Shown piece after piece: positions 35,001 to 45,192 of a stretch of 64,000 nt of DNA (its first letter is position 1; every line of letters begins with the position of its first letter). The notes beneath the pieces are model-generated. The model was given only the letters and a program-made list of their open reading frames with translations. It had not been told where the DNA came from and ran no database searches. The translations under genes were made by a program, and so were the position numbers. Origin of the DNA: Pseudarthrobacter oxydans (GTDB lineage Bacteria > Actinomycetota > Actinomycetes > Actinomycetales > Micrococcaceae); NCBI RefSeq assembly GCF_013314975.1, contig NZ_JABTYH010000005.1, forward strand, positions 62,001-126,000, given 5' to 3'.

Positions 35001-35525
35001 TGGGGCGGGGGTGTCCGGCCGGCCGGCGGAAGACTCTTCGCGCGCAGCGACCGTGGCCTCCACCATGGCGGTCATGAACCGGGTGACAATCTCCAGCTCT
35101 TCAGCCGAGAACCCGGCCATGGCGCTGCCCATCTGGCGGGCCAGCGGAGCGAAGATGGCGCCGCCCTCCTGGAAGGCCTTAGGGGTCATCCTGAGCTGGA
35201 CCTGACGGCGGTCCGAACTGTGCCGCTCACGTGTCACGTGTCCGGAATGGTCCAGCCGGTCAATGAGGGCGGTGGTGGCGGGGGAGCTGAGGTGCAGCTC
35301 CTTGCGCAGGAGCCCCGGCGTGACCACATTCCCCTTGGCGGTGTGGCGCATGATGACGGCCAGCGCGTTGAGGTCTGTCCGGTGCATGTCCTTGCGGCCG
35401 CCTGCTGTATCCACGTAGCGGTTGGCTTCGAGCGTGAATTCCTGCAGGAGGCGGACCAGGGGGTGGGGCCCGCCCGCGGTCCCGGGAGGGCCGCCCTGCG
35501 GTGCCGCGCCGGTGCCTTCTGCCAT
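34992..35525 (-). CDS. MarR family transcriptional regulator
   Basis: A 177-residue winged-helix regulator. LNALAVIMRHTAKG, the recognition region LSSPATTALIDRLDHSGHVTRERHSSDRRQ and the following wing are typical of MarR. GGGAGG precedes the ATG at 35525. It diverges from an MMPL transporter gene, and a perfect 9-1-9 palindrome lies between the two starts, so it very likely represses both itself and the transporter. Its last two codons and stop are provided by the 66-bp palindromic element. Confidence 0.92.
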   Translation of the reverse strand: MAEGTGAAPQGGPPGTAGGPHPLVRLLQEFTLEANRYVDTAGGRKDMHRTDLNALAVIMRHTAKGNVVTPGLLRKELHLSSPATTALIDRLDHSGHVTRERHSSDRRQVQLRMTPKAFQEGGAIFAPLARQMGSAMAGFSAEELEIVTRFMTAMVEATVAAREESSAGRPDTPAPPN

Positions 35526-35654
35526 GTCCACCTCCCGGTTGTCTCCATGCCTGGCTGGTTGCAGTGCAACCGTGCGTTGCGTACTGACGGATATTACTTC
35601 AGCGGCGGGGGCCCCTTGCTCTCGGTGGAATCCACAGAAAGCTAGCCAGACGCT

Positions 35655-35673
35655 TATCTCCATGATGGAGATA
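35655..35673. promoter_or_regulatory. MarR operator
   Basis: TATCTCCAT-G-ATGGAGATA is a perfect 9-1-9 inverted repeat located between the divergent marR and MMPL genes. Size and symmetry are typical of a MarR dimer site. Confidence 0.8.
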
Positions 35674-35722
35674 CTCTAGTATGGAACCAACTGTACTCCC
35701 CGCCCGTCGTCCGGAAGGCATC

Positions 35723-37915
35723 ATGAAACACAAATCCTCAGGAACGGAGCGCGTCCCGTTCTGGCTGCGCTGGCTGCTCCCCGTCATCCTGGTCCTGACG
35801 TGGCTGGCGCTCGCCGGCGTCGGAGGCCCCACTTTTGGCCGTCTGGAAGAGGTTTCATCCAACGACCAGGCTTCCTTCCTGCCCGCCAGCGCCGAGGCCA
35901 CGGCTGCCCAGGACTGGCAGGCGAAGTTCCGGGACTCTGACGAAGTGCCCGGCGTAATCGTGATCGAGAGCGACGAGGCCTTCACCCCGGCCCAGCTCGG
36001 GGAAGTGGCGGGCCTCAAGGCGGAGCTGGAAGGGCTGCAGCTTGGCAGCGCAGTGGTGGGCCCGATTCCTTCCGAGGACGGCAAGGCGGTCCAGTTCATC
36101 GCGCCGATTGACTCGTCCTCGGAGGTCAAGGAGGCCGTCCAGGAGCTGCGGGACACCGTGGCAGAGTCTGCGCCGGAAGGAATGCAGACCTTTGTGACCG
36201 GCCCGGCCGGACTCGCGGCGGACCTCACGGCTGCCTTCGCCGGAATTGACGGAATCCTCCTCCTGGTGGCCCTGGCCGCCGTGTTTGTGATCCTCCTGAT
36301 CGTTTACCGCTCCCTTCTGCTGCCCATCATGGTGCTCCTGACCTCCGTCTTTGCGTTGTGCGCGGCCATCCTGCTGGTCTTCGGCATGGCCAAGGCCGGG
36401 TGGATACAGCTGAACGGCCAAAGCCAGGGCATCCTGTCCATCCTGGTCATCGGCGCGGCAACGGACTATGCACTCCTCTACGTGGCACGGTTCCGCGAGG
36501 CCCTGACCCACACCGCCAACCGCACCGCGGCCGTGCTCACCGCCTGGAAGGCATCCTTCGAGCCGATCCTGGCCTCCGGCGCCACCGTGATCATCGCCCT
36601 GCTGTGCCTGCTCTTCTCCGACCTGAACTCCAACAAGGCCCTTGGCCCCGTGGCTGCTGCCGGCATTCTTTGCTCCCTGTTCGCAGCCCTCACGCTGCTG
36701 CCGGCGCTGATGGCGCTCCTGGGCCGGGCGGCATTCTGGCCGTTCCGCCCCAAGCTGGTCCCGGCGGAAGACCGCGAACCCGAACTGGTGACGGGGCTGG
36801 AGGGCCAGAAGGGACTGTGGCGGGCCACCGGATCCCTGGTCTCCCAGCGCCCGCGTACGGTGTGGATCGCCTCCGTCCTGCTGTTGCTGGTAGCGTCGGC
36901 CGGCGTCCTGCAGCTCAAAGCCAACGGCGTCCCGCAGACAGACGTCATCCTCACCGCCTCCAACGCCGTGGACGGCCAGGACGCCCTGGCGCGCCACTTC
37001 GACGCCGGCAGCGGCAGCCCCGCCGTCGTGGTTGCGGACCAGGGCAAGGCGCAGGAGGTGCTTAACACGGTGAAGGCGGCCGACGGCGTAGGGGACGCCT
37101 ACCTGCTGGCCCAGGGCAGCGTGCCCATCACCGGGGCTCCCGGCGCTCCCAGCGCTCCCGACGTCCGCGACGGCAAGGTGCTTATCAACGCCACCCTGAA
37201 CTCCGCAGCGGACTCCCTGGAGGCGGAGGAAGCGGTGAAGGCCCTGCGCGAGGACGTGAAGGCCGTGGACCCGGACGCCCTGGTGGGCGGCGTGACCGCG
37301 ACGGCGCTGGATACCAACACCACCGCCCAGCGTGACCTGGTGATCATCATCCCCGTGGTCCTGGTGGTCATCCTCTTCATCCTGATGCTGCTGCTCCGCT
37401 CCGTCCTGGCGCCGGTGCTGCTGGTGCTCTCGGTGGTGCTCTCCTATGCGGCAGCCATGGGGGTTTCGGCCTTCGTGTTCAACAACATCCTCGGTTTCCC
37501 GGGCGCTGATGCCACTGTTCCGCTGTTCGGTTTCGTGTTCCTGGTGGCGCTCGGGGTGGATTACAACATCTTCCTCATGAGCCGGGTCCGTGAGGAATCG
37601 CTGAAGCACGGCACCCGTCCGGGCATTCTTCGCGGCCTGGGCGTCACCGGCGGGGTGATTACGTCCGCCGGCGTGGTCCTGGCTGCCACCTTCGCCGCCC
37701 TGGGCGTCATCCCCATCATGTTCCTGGTGCAGCTGGCGTTCATTGTGGCCTTCGGTGTGCTGCTGGACACCGTGCTGGTGAGGTCCCTGCTGGTGCCCGC
37801 CCTGGCGTACGACATCGGCCCCGGCATCTGGTGGCCCAGCAAGCTGGGGCGGCAGGAGGTTGAGGAACGCCCGGACCGGGATGAGGCCCTGTTGGCCAAA
37901 ACGCCTGCTGGATAG
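35723..37915 (+). CDS. MMPL family (RND-type) transporter
   Basis: A 730-residue membrane exporter with two repeats, each with an extracytoplasmic loop and a bundle of helices. The proton-relay Asp-Tyr pairs of the MmpL family are present in GAATDYALLYVARFREAL and GVDYNIFLMSRVREES. The upstream MarR regulator and shared operator suggest export of a toxic compound or lipid rather than a housekeeping role. The ATG at 35723 has GGAAGG in front; an ATG at 35681, nearer the operator, is also in frame. Confidence 0.9.
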   Translation: MKHKSSGTERVPFWLRWLLPVILVLTWLALAGVGGPTFGRLEEVSSNDQASFLPASAEATAAQDWQAKFRDSDEVPGVIVIESDEAFTPAQLGEVAGLKAELEGLQLGSAVVGPIPSEDGKAVQFIAPIDSSSEVKEAVQELRDTVAESAPEGMQTFVTGPAGLAADLTAAFAGIDGILLLVALAAVFVILLIVYRSLLLPIMVLLTSVFALCAAILLVFGMAKAGWIQLNGQSQGILSILVIGAATDYALLYVARFREALTHTANRTAAVLTAWKASFEPILASGATVIIALLCLLFSDLNSNKALGPVAAAGILCSLFAALTLLPALMALLGRAAFWPFRPKLVPAEDREPELVTGLEGQKGLWRATGSLVSQRPRTVWIASVLLLLVASAGVLQLKANGVPQTDVILTASNAVDGQDALARHFDAGSGSPAVVVADQGKAQEVLNTVKAADGVGDAYLLAQGSVPITGAPGAPSAPDVRDGKVLINATLNSAADSLEAEEAVKALREDVKAVDPDALVGGVTATALDTNTTAQRDLVIIIPVVLVVILFILMLLLRSVLAPVLLVLSVVLSYAAAMGVSAFVFNNILGFPGADATVPLFGFVFLVALGVDYNIFLMSRVREESLKHGTRPGILRGLGVTGGVITSAGVVLAATFAALGVIPIMFLVQLAFIVAFGVLLDTVLVRSLLVPALAYDIGPGIWWPSKLGRQEVEERPDRDEALLAKTPAG

Positions 37916-37963
37916 ACTGCACATGCGCCCGCATGGACGCGGAACTCAAAGGAGAGATGCACC

Positions 37964-38260
37964 ATGACCGAGAACCAGGAATCCCCGGCCGAGCAGCCCC
38001 GCAAAGGAAGCACCGCCCCCGGGCTGGAAGGCGAGGGCGGGCAGTACGTGGACGGTGACTACGGTGATGCCGGGACTGTGGGAGAGCCCGCCGGGAACCT
38101 TGAGGACGGCGAGTACCCGGACGGGGACTACGGCGACGCCGGGACGTCCGGTACGGCCCGGGAAGCCGATGCAGTCCGGGACGGGGCCGCGGACGGCCAG
38201 GTGAACACCACCTCGGAGGAAGGCGGTCCCCTGCACGGCGGCCGGGACAGCGACAGGTAG
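37964..38260 (+). CDS. Acidic repeat-containing hypothetical protein
   Basis: A 98-residue, Gly/Asp/Glu-rich, probably disordered protein. The block YVDGDYGDAGT near residue 28 recurs as YPDGDYGDAGT near residue 50. AAAGGAGAG precedes the ATG. It lacks membrane or signal sequences. I recognise no characterised family. It lies between the MMPL gene and the dnaK promoter and may be transcribed with the former. Confidence 0.7.
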   Translation: MTENQESPAEQPRKGSTAPGLEGEGGQYVDGDYGDAGTVGEPAGNLEDGEYPDGDYGDAGTSGTAREADAVRDGAADGQVNTTSEEGGPLHGGRDSDR

Positions 38261-38300
38261 CGAGGCCGCAAAAGCAGCACCGCAACACGCAGCAGCACGG

Positions 38301-38337
38301 CGGCGGGTTCTCCAACAGCGAAAACGGAGATCCGCCG
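38301..38337 (+). terminator. Weak terminator-like hairpin upstream of dnaK promoter
   Basis: CGGCGGGTTCTCC pairs, with a small bulge, with GGAGATCCGCCG. It would separate the upstream small gene from the dnaK promoter. No T-tract follows. Confidence 0.35.
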
Positions 38338-38410
38338 TCGTCCGCGTTTAAGCGGCGTTAGCCGCGTGATTGCTGGCAGCCTGGCGGATCCCTGAAGCTG
38401 GAGGCAGGCA

Positions 38411-38435
38411 AAGTTGAGCGCACATCACTCAACTT
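38411..38435. promoter_or_regulatory. HAIR element 1 (HspR operator)
   Basis: AAGTTGAG-n9-CTCAACTT has perfect 8-bp arms and fits the HspR-associated inverted repeat (CTTGAGT-n7-ACTCAAG type). It lies just upstream of the -35 box of dnaK. Confidence 0.85.
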
Positions 38436-38439
38436 CGTA

Positions 38440-40407
<1,968 letters not shown>

Positions 40408-40409
40408 CC

Positions 40410-41111
40410 ATGCCCCATCACGGTAACGAGGAAGAGCACACTTCCACCGGCCACGATCGCGCAGGCCAGCAGGGCGACAGCCATGAGCCGGTCATCCGGG
40501 ACAACCGCAAGGTCGACCCGGTGACCGGTCAGGCCCGGCACCCTGAAGAGGGCACCAGCTCCCACGGTGCAGGTCCGGCTTCCGGCACGGATTCCGACGG
40601 CGACGCCCTGGCCCAGGCTGAGGAGATCCTCAACGGCGTCGAGGTGCCGGCGGAAGAATCCGTCGCGCAGGGTGCCGCTGGAACGGGTTCGGCCAACGCT
40701 GAGGCGGCCGAGCTGCGGAACGACCTCCTCCGGCTGCAGGCCGAGTACGTCAACTACCGCAAGCGCGTTGAACGCGACCGCGCCGTGGCAGGGGAAATGG
40801 CCGTCATCGGCGTCCTGAACTCCCTGCTTCCAGTCCTGGACGACGTCGACGCAGCCCGCCAGCACGGCGACCTGGCCGACGGACCGTTTGCCGCGATCGC
40901 CGCCAAGCTGGAGAACGCGCTGAAGACGTACGGCCTGGTCCGCATCGACGAGACCGGCGTGGAGTTCGATCCCACGATCCACGAGGCCCTGATCCAGCAG
41001 CCTGGCGAGGACATCGAGGTTGACACCGTCAGCCAAGTACTCCGTTCCGGCTACAAGTCGGGAGAACGCGTCCTCCGCGCAGCCCAGGTCATCGTCGCAG
41101 TACCTGCGTAG
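40410..41111 (+). CDS. grpE: Nucleotide exchange factor GrpE
   Basis: DnaK co-chaperone of 233 residues that drives ADP release. The first 90 residues are a polar, disordered extension; the coiled-coil starts near LRNDLLRLQAEYVNYRKR and the beta domain carries YGLVRIDETGVEFDPTIHEAL and YKSGERVLRAAQVIV, all standard. It begins two bases after the dnaK stop, with the ribosome binding site inside the end of dnaK (GAAGCGAAG). Confidence 0.96.
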   Translation: MPHHGNEEEHTSTGHDRAGQQGDSHEPVIRDNRKVDPVTGQARHPEEGTSSHGAGPASGTDSDGDALAQAEEILNGVEVPAEESVAQGAAGTGSANAEAAELRNDLLRLQAEYVNYRKRVERDRAVAGEMAVIGVLNSLLPVLDDVDAARQHGDLADGPFAAIAAKLENALKTYGLVRIDETGVEFDPTIHEALIQQPGEDIEVDTVSQVLRSGYKSGERVLRAAQVIVAVPA

Positions 41112-41120
41112 CATTACCTT

Positions 41121-41161
41121 CGGTGGTTGAGCCGGCCGATTTCCGGTTGGCTCAACCACCG
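41121..41161. repeat. Intergenic palindrome between grpE and dnaJ
   Basis: CGGTGGTTGAGCC at 41121-41133 pairs perfectly with GGCTCAACCACCG at 41149-41161. The GGTTGAGC core resembles repetitive extragenic palindromes common in this group of bacteria. It may adjust the grpE/dnaJ expression ratio; there is no T-tract, so full termination is unlikely. Confidence 0.7.
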
Positions 41162-41189
41162 ACTCATAACTTTTTGAAAGGAAACGCCA

Positions 41190-42161
41190 TTGGCTAGCCA
41201 GGATTGGGTGGACAAGGACTTTTACGCGATCCTTGGTATCGCCAAGGACGCTTCCGACGCCGACATCAAGAAGGCATACCGGAAGCTCGCCAGGCAGCAC
41301 CACCCGGACACCAACGCGGGGAATGCTGCTTCGGAGAAGAAGTTCAAGGACATCTCCGAGGCCTATTCCGTGCTCTCGGATCCCGATGAGCGCCAGCAGT
41401 ATGACGCCATCCGGGCCATGGGCAGCGGCGCACGGTTCGCCCCCGGCGGCGCCGGGGCTGGCAGCGCCGGGTTCGAGGACATGTTCGGTGGCCTGTTCAC
41501 GGGCAACACCGGCCGGCACGCGGGCGGGTTCAACCCCTCCGCGGGCGGCATCCCGCCGGAGTTCGCTGACCTGTTCGGCGGCGGCTTCGGCCAGACCGGA
41601 TTCCAGCGCACCCCGCAGAAGGGTGCGGACCGCACAGCCTCCACAAGCATTTCCTTCGCCGGTGCCATCCGCGGCACCACCATCGGCCTGCGGGAACCCA
41701 GCGGCGAAGTGATCGACGTCCGCGTGCCCGCCGGCATCAAGGACGGCCAGAAGGTCCGCGTCCGGGGGAAGGGCCAGCCCGGCGCCGCCGGCTATGGAGA
41801 CCTGGTGGTGTCCGTCGCCGTCCAGCCGCATGCGTTCTACACGCGCGACGGCGACAACCTCCGCATCCACGTCCCCGTCACCTTCCCCGAGGCTGCTTTG
41901 GGAGCGGACATCGAGGTGCCCACCATCGACGGCGAAAAGGTGCGGGTCCGCGTGCCGGCCGGTACGCCGTCGGGCCGCACCTTGCGGGTCAAAGGCAAAG
42001 GCGTGAAGACGTCCAAGGGAACCGGCGACCTGCTGGTGACCATCGACGTCGCCGTTCCCAAGAACCTGAACAAGGAAGCCGAAGCCGCGGTCAAGGCGTT
42101 TGCCGAAGCCACGGCCGGAGCCGATGTCCGTGAGGGCCTGGCCGCCAAGGCCCGGTTGTAG
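41190..42161 (+). CDS. dnaJ: DnaJ-type co-chaperone without zinc finger
   Basis: A 323-residue J-domain protein. Residues 8-75 contain the J domain with the HPD tripeptide (HHPDTNAGN). A Gly/Phe-rich region follows (FEDMFGGLF), then two beta-sandwich substrate domains (VRVPAGIKDGQKVRVRGKG and VRVPAGTPSGRTLRVKGKG). The CxxCxGxG zinc repeats are absent, which is usual for the HspR-linked DnaJ of this group. The TTG start at 41190 follows GAAAGGAAA. It stimulates DnaK ATPase. Confidence 0.94.
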   Translation: MASQDWVDKDFYAILGIAKDASDADIKKAYRKLARQHHPDTNAGNAASEKKFKDISEAYSVLSDPDERQQYDAIRAMGSGARFAPGGAGAGSAGFEDMFGGLFTGNTGRHAGGFNPSAGGIPPEFADLFGGGFGQTGFQRTPQKGADRTASTSISFAGAIRGTTIGLREPSGEVIDVRVPAGIKDGQKVRVRGKGQPGAAGYGDLVVSVAVQPHAFYTRDGDNLRIHVPVTFPEAALGADIEVPTIDGEKVRVRVPAGTPSGRTLRVKGKGVKTSKGTGDLLVTIDVAVPKNLNKEAEAAVKAFAEATAGADVREGLAAKARL

Positions 42162-42176
42162 CAGGGGAGGTGTGCT

Positions 42177-42602
42177 GTGGACGTCAGTGCTGACCAGCCT
42201 ATCTTCGTGATCTCGGTCGCGGCTGAACTCGCGGACATGCACCCCCAGACGCTCCGGCAGTACGACCGCCTGGGCATCGTCTCGCCCAGCCGCGCTCCAG
42301 GGAAGTCCCGCCGCTACTCGCAGCGGGACATCAACATGCTCCGTGAGGTCCAGCGGTTGTCCCAGGAGGGCGTATCGCTGGAGGGGATCAAACGGATCCT
42401 GGAGCTGGAGAACCAGGTGGCAGCCCTGCAGAGCAGGGTTTCGGAACTGACCGAGGAACTTGGCCGGCGCCGGCAGCCACTGGACGCCCGGATCTTCGCA
42501 GCGGGCGCTGCGGGCGACGTGGTGAGCCTGGCGCGTGGCCAGCGTCCGCGCCCGCGGTCGCAGGCCGTGGTGCTGTGGCGGCCGCGTGCCATCGGCAGGT
42601 AA
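42177..42602 (+). CDS. hspR: Heat-shock repressor HspR (MerR family)
   Basis: A 141-residue MerR-type regulator. The helix-turn-helix FVISVAAELADMHPQTLRQYDRLGIVSP and the RRYSQRDINMLREVQRLSQEG wing define HspR. It binds the HAIR elements upstream of dnaK, with DnaK as co-repressor in well-studied relatives, giving feedback control. The C-terminal 40 residues are basic and variable. The GTG start is preceded by AGGGGAGGTG. Confidence 0.95.
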   Translation: MDVSADQPIFVISVAAELADMHPQTLRQYDRLGIVSPSRAPGKSRRYSQRDINMLREVQRLSQEGVSLEGIKRILELENQVAALQSRVSELTEELGRRRQPLDARIFAAGAAGDVVSLARGQRPRPRSQAVVLWRPRAIGR

Positions 42603-42660
42603 GTACCACCCCACGGGTACGGGCGGGAATTAGAGTACCCACTACTCGTGACCACCGGAG

Positions 42661-42727
42661 CCCCCGGAAACTTCAATGGAACCACTGCTGGATCAGCAGC
42701 AGTGTTCCAAAGTTTCTGGGGGTTTTT
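42661..42727 (+). terminator. Strong rho-independent terminator of the dnaK operon
   Basis: The 30-base left arm (42661-42690, starting CCCCCGGAAACTT) pairs almost fully with 42697-42722 (ending AAGTTTCTGGGGG), loop GATCAG, followed by TTTTT. It is the most canonical terminator in the window. Confidence 0.9.
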
Positions 42728-42773
42728 CCATGTGTGGTTTCGATTCTTGCCGCCCTGCATTTGAGGGGCACCG

Positions 42774-43172
42774 ATGAGCCCGGGGATGGAGTCGGTGGCA
42801 GCGTTCAGCGGCTCGCTTCCCGGCCAGATGCTGCTGGCCATCGGACAGACGGTGGTGGTGGTGTGTGTCTGCTTTGACATGGTGCGCGCACTGTCCGTCC
42901 CCAGGTCCCACCGGCGCTACCTGGCCAGCACGGTCTTCCGTACCCTCGCGATTCCGTCCATCATCGTCAACGGGCTGACGGTTCTCATCGCCCTGGTGCT
43001 GTGGTCCTGGATCGACGTGGTCATGGGCATGTTCGTGCTGGTGGCCATCATCTTCCGCCTGCACCACGACAAGGACGAGGACAACTGGTGGAAGGGCAAG
43101 GGCAAGAAGCTGGCCCGCTGGGCACGCCGCCAGTTCGCCGGACGGACCGCCGCCGCCCCCGCGATGGGATAG
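42774..43172 (+). CDS. Hypothetical membrane protein
   Basis: A 132-residue protein with about three helices (residues 17-38, 52-72 and 74-95) and a basic tail (DNWWKGKGKKLARWARRQF). I recognise no family. It starts about 45 bases after the dnaK terminator; an internal ATG at 42786 after GGGG is an alternative start. It converges with the ArsC-like gene. Confidence 0.6.
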   Translation: MSPGMESVAAFSGSLPGQMLLAIGQTVVVVCVCFDMVRALSVPRSHRRYLASTVFRTLAIPSIIVNGLTVLIALVLWSWIDVVMGMFVLVAIIFRLHHDKDEDNWWKGKGKKLARWARRQFAGRTAAAPAMG

Positions 43173-43224
43173 CGCGGAAGGCTGCAGCGGCTCGGGCCCC
43201 TGTCCGGCGGGCGAAGTCCTGCTG

Positions 43225-43665
43225 CTAGCCGGCAGTCAGCTCTTCATAGAGCTTCCGGACGCGCGACGTGATGTCGTCGCGCACCAGGCGCATGCGCTCC
43301 ATCCCCTCGATGCCGCGCTCCGAGGGCTCGTCGGTTTCCCACACTTCGAAACGCGTTCCCTCCCGTGGCTCCAGTTTCGCTTCCGTCCCCAGCACGATCA
43401 CCGCGTCCACAGCGTCCAGGACGTCCCCGGTAACAGGCTTGGGGTGTTCGCCGCTGATGTCGATGCCCAGCTCGGTGAGCGACTCCACGGCCTGGGGGTT
43501 CAGGGACTTTCCCGGTTTGGTGCCGGCCGAGTACACGGTGACCCTCCCGTTGGCCATCTGGTTCATCAGGCCGGCGGCGAGCTGGGATTTGCCGCCGTTC
43601 TTGCTGCAGACAAAGAGGACGGCTGGTGTGTTGGGGGCGGGGGCCTGGTGGCTCGGGTTGGACAT
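43225..43665 (-). CDS. ArsC-like low molecular weight phosphatase family protein, P-loop Arg replaced by Lys
   Basis: A 146-residue protein of the LMW-phosphatase/arsenate-reductase fold. The catalytic loop reads FVCSKNGGKSQLA (Cys20), where the usual CX5R arginine is Lys26. It lies at the end of an arsenic resistance cluster, so it may be a mycothiol-dependent arsenate transferase-type paralogue rather than a phosphatase. CCGGAG precedes the ATG at 43665. The upstream gene is the ArsO-like flavoprotein, 31 bases away. Confidence 0.83.
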   Translation of the reverse strand: MSNPSHQAPAPNTPAVLFVCSKNGGKSQLAAGLMNQMANGRVTVYSAGTKPGKSLNPQAVESLTELGIDISGEHPKPVTGDVLDAVDAVIVLGTEAKLEPREGTRFEVWETDEPSERGIEGMERMRLVRDDITSRVRKLYEELTAG

Positions 43666-43696
43666 GGCGGTGCTCCGGAGGTCGATGTTCAGGGAT

Positions 43697-45073
43697 CTAG
43701 TTGCCGCCGGAGCGGCCGTGGGAAAGTCCGGTGGGAAAGCCCACCAGGACGGGCTCGGGGGCTGCGCAGCAGCCGGCATCGGGCCCGGCTGCGGTTGCTG
43801 CTGCCGGGACGTCGCAGCTGGTGCCCGCGTCCGTGGAGCAGACGCCGGTTTCGGGAAGTTCCAGCTGGACGGTGTCGGCGGCCTCGCGGTCCCCGGCCAG
43901 GGCGGCCACCACCGAGCGGACCTGCTCGTACCCGGTGGCGAGGAGGAAGGTGGGTGCCCGGCCGTAGGACTTCATGCCCACGATATAGAAGTCCTTGTCC
44001 GGGTGGGCGAGGAGCCTGGCACCGTGCGGAGGGACGGTGCCGCAGGAGTGGAATTCCGGGTCGATCAGGGGGCCGAGCTCACGGGGAGCCTCAACGGCGG
44101 GATCGAGTTCCAGCCGGATTTCGCGGAGGATGTCCAGGTCGGGCCGGAAACCGGTGCAGGGGACCACGATGTCGGCATCAAGGGTCCGGCCATCTGCGGC
44201 TTCCACCGTCACATGGGAGTCGAGAGACTTTAGCGAGCTGATGCCGAATCCGGTGTGGAGCTCGATTTTTCCTGCCTCCACCAGGCGCCGCACGCGGCCG
44301 CCGAGCTGTCCACGGGCAGGAAGGCCGTCAGCGTCGCCGCCGCCGTAGACTTTCGCCGCCGACGCGCCGCGGACGGCCCAGAGGATCCGGGTCTCCGGCT
44401 CTTCCCTGGCGAGCTCGGCCAGGCTGGTCAGCGTGTTGGCGGCGGAATGGCCGGCGCCCACCACCAGGACACGGCGTCCGGCGAACGCCGCCCGGTCCCG
44501 GCCTGTAACGTCCGGCAGCGGAGCGGAGATGCGGTCCGCTGCGGTGTCCTCGCCGATGGCGGGAAGGCCGGAGGTGCCCAACGGGTTGCGGCGGGACCAG
44601 GTTCCGGACGCGTCGATGACGGCGGCGACGGTGTGGTCACGTGTTTCGCCGTCCGCGTGCTCCACTCGGACGGTGAAGGGTGTGGTGTCCCGGTTGCGGG
44701 TGTGGGTCTTGTCCATCCCCGCCCGGGTTACGGCGACCACGCGGGCTCCGGTCTGCAGCCGGGATGCAATCGCCGGCAGCCCAGCCAGCGGTGCCAGGTA
44801 GTTGTCCACGAGTTCCCCGCCGTAGGGCAGCGCGGTGGGGCGGGGGGCCTCCCATCCGGCGGATTCCAGCAGGCGCACCGCGGCGGCATCGAGGTTGAAC
44901 CGCCAAGGCGAGAACAGGCGGATGTGCCGCCACTGGTCAATGGCCGCTCCCGCCGTCGTGCCTGCCTCGAGGATGAGCGGCTCAAGGCCGCGCTCCAGCA
45001 GGTGGGCCGCCGCGGCCAGGCCCACAGGGCCGGCGCCGATCACGGCAACGGGAAGGTTCTTCGCTGAATCCAT
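43697..45073 (-). CDS. arsO: ArsO-like FAD/NAD(P)-dependent flavoprotein with cysteine-rich tail
   Basis: A 458-residue flavin monooxygenase-type protein. FAD-binding VAVIGAGPVGLAAAAHLLERG at the N-terminus and the NAD(P) site RRVLVVGAGHSAANTL near residue 195 are intact. It sits in an arsR-acr3-arsC-arsT cluster, where an equivalent flavoprotein is called ArsO; its biochemical role there is not settled. Unusual is the last 55-60 residues: low-complexity Ala/Gly/Pro with cysteines in GVCSTDAGTSCDVP and a vicinal pair in DAGCCAAPEP, suited to binding As(III). The ATG lies about 40 bases from the palindromic element at 45115. Confidence 0.86.
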   Translation of the reverse strand: MDSAKNLPVAVIGAGPVGLAAAAHLLERGLEPLILEAGTTAGAAIDQWRHIRLFSPWRFNLDAAAVRLLESAGWEAPRPTALPYGGELVDNYLAPLAGLPAIASRLQTGARVVAVTRAGMDKTHTRNRDTTPFTVRVEHADGETRDHTVAAVIDASGTWSRRNPLGTSGLPAIGEDTAADRISAPLPDVTGRDRAAFAGRRVLVVGAGHSAANTLTSLAELAREEPETRILWAVRGASAAKVYGGGDADGLPARGQLGGRVRRLVEAGKIELHTGFGISSLKSLDSHVTVEAADGRTLDADIVVPCTGFRPDLDILREIRLELDPAVEAPRELGPLIDPEFHSCGTVPPHGARLLAHPDKDFYIVGMKSYGRAPTFLLATGYEQVRSVVAALAGDREAADTVQLELPETGVCSTDAGTSCDVPAAATAAGPDAGCCAAPEPVLVGFPTGLSHGRSGGN

Positions 45074-45114
45074 GCTGTCCTCTGTTTCATCCGTAGGTCT
45101 TGTGCGGTAGGCGG

Positions 45115-45180
45115 CCCAACTAGGTAGCAGTAAGTGTCGTTTTGAGGGCCCATAACGACACCTGCTGCTACCTAGTTGGG
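45115..45180. repeat. 66-bp imperfect palindromic element, copy 2
   Basis: Two 31-base arms around a 4-base centre, 27 of 31 positions pairing; ends CCCAACTAGGTAGCAG and CTGCTACCTAGTTGGG. Same length and ends as copy 1 at 34935-35000. It lies between the cysteine-rich peptide gene and arsO and could affect transcript stability or processing there. Confidence 0.88.
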
Positions 45181-45192
45181 GGAGGGGCTGGT

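Noticed and set aside
35855..37924. 689-codon frame antisense to the MMPL gene
   Set aside because: His/Gln/Gly-rich shadow translation without hydrophobic segments; the plus-strand transporter is certain.
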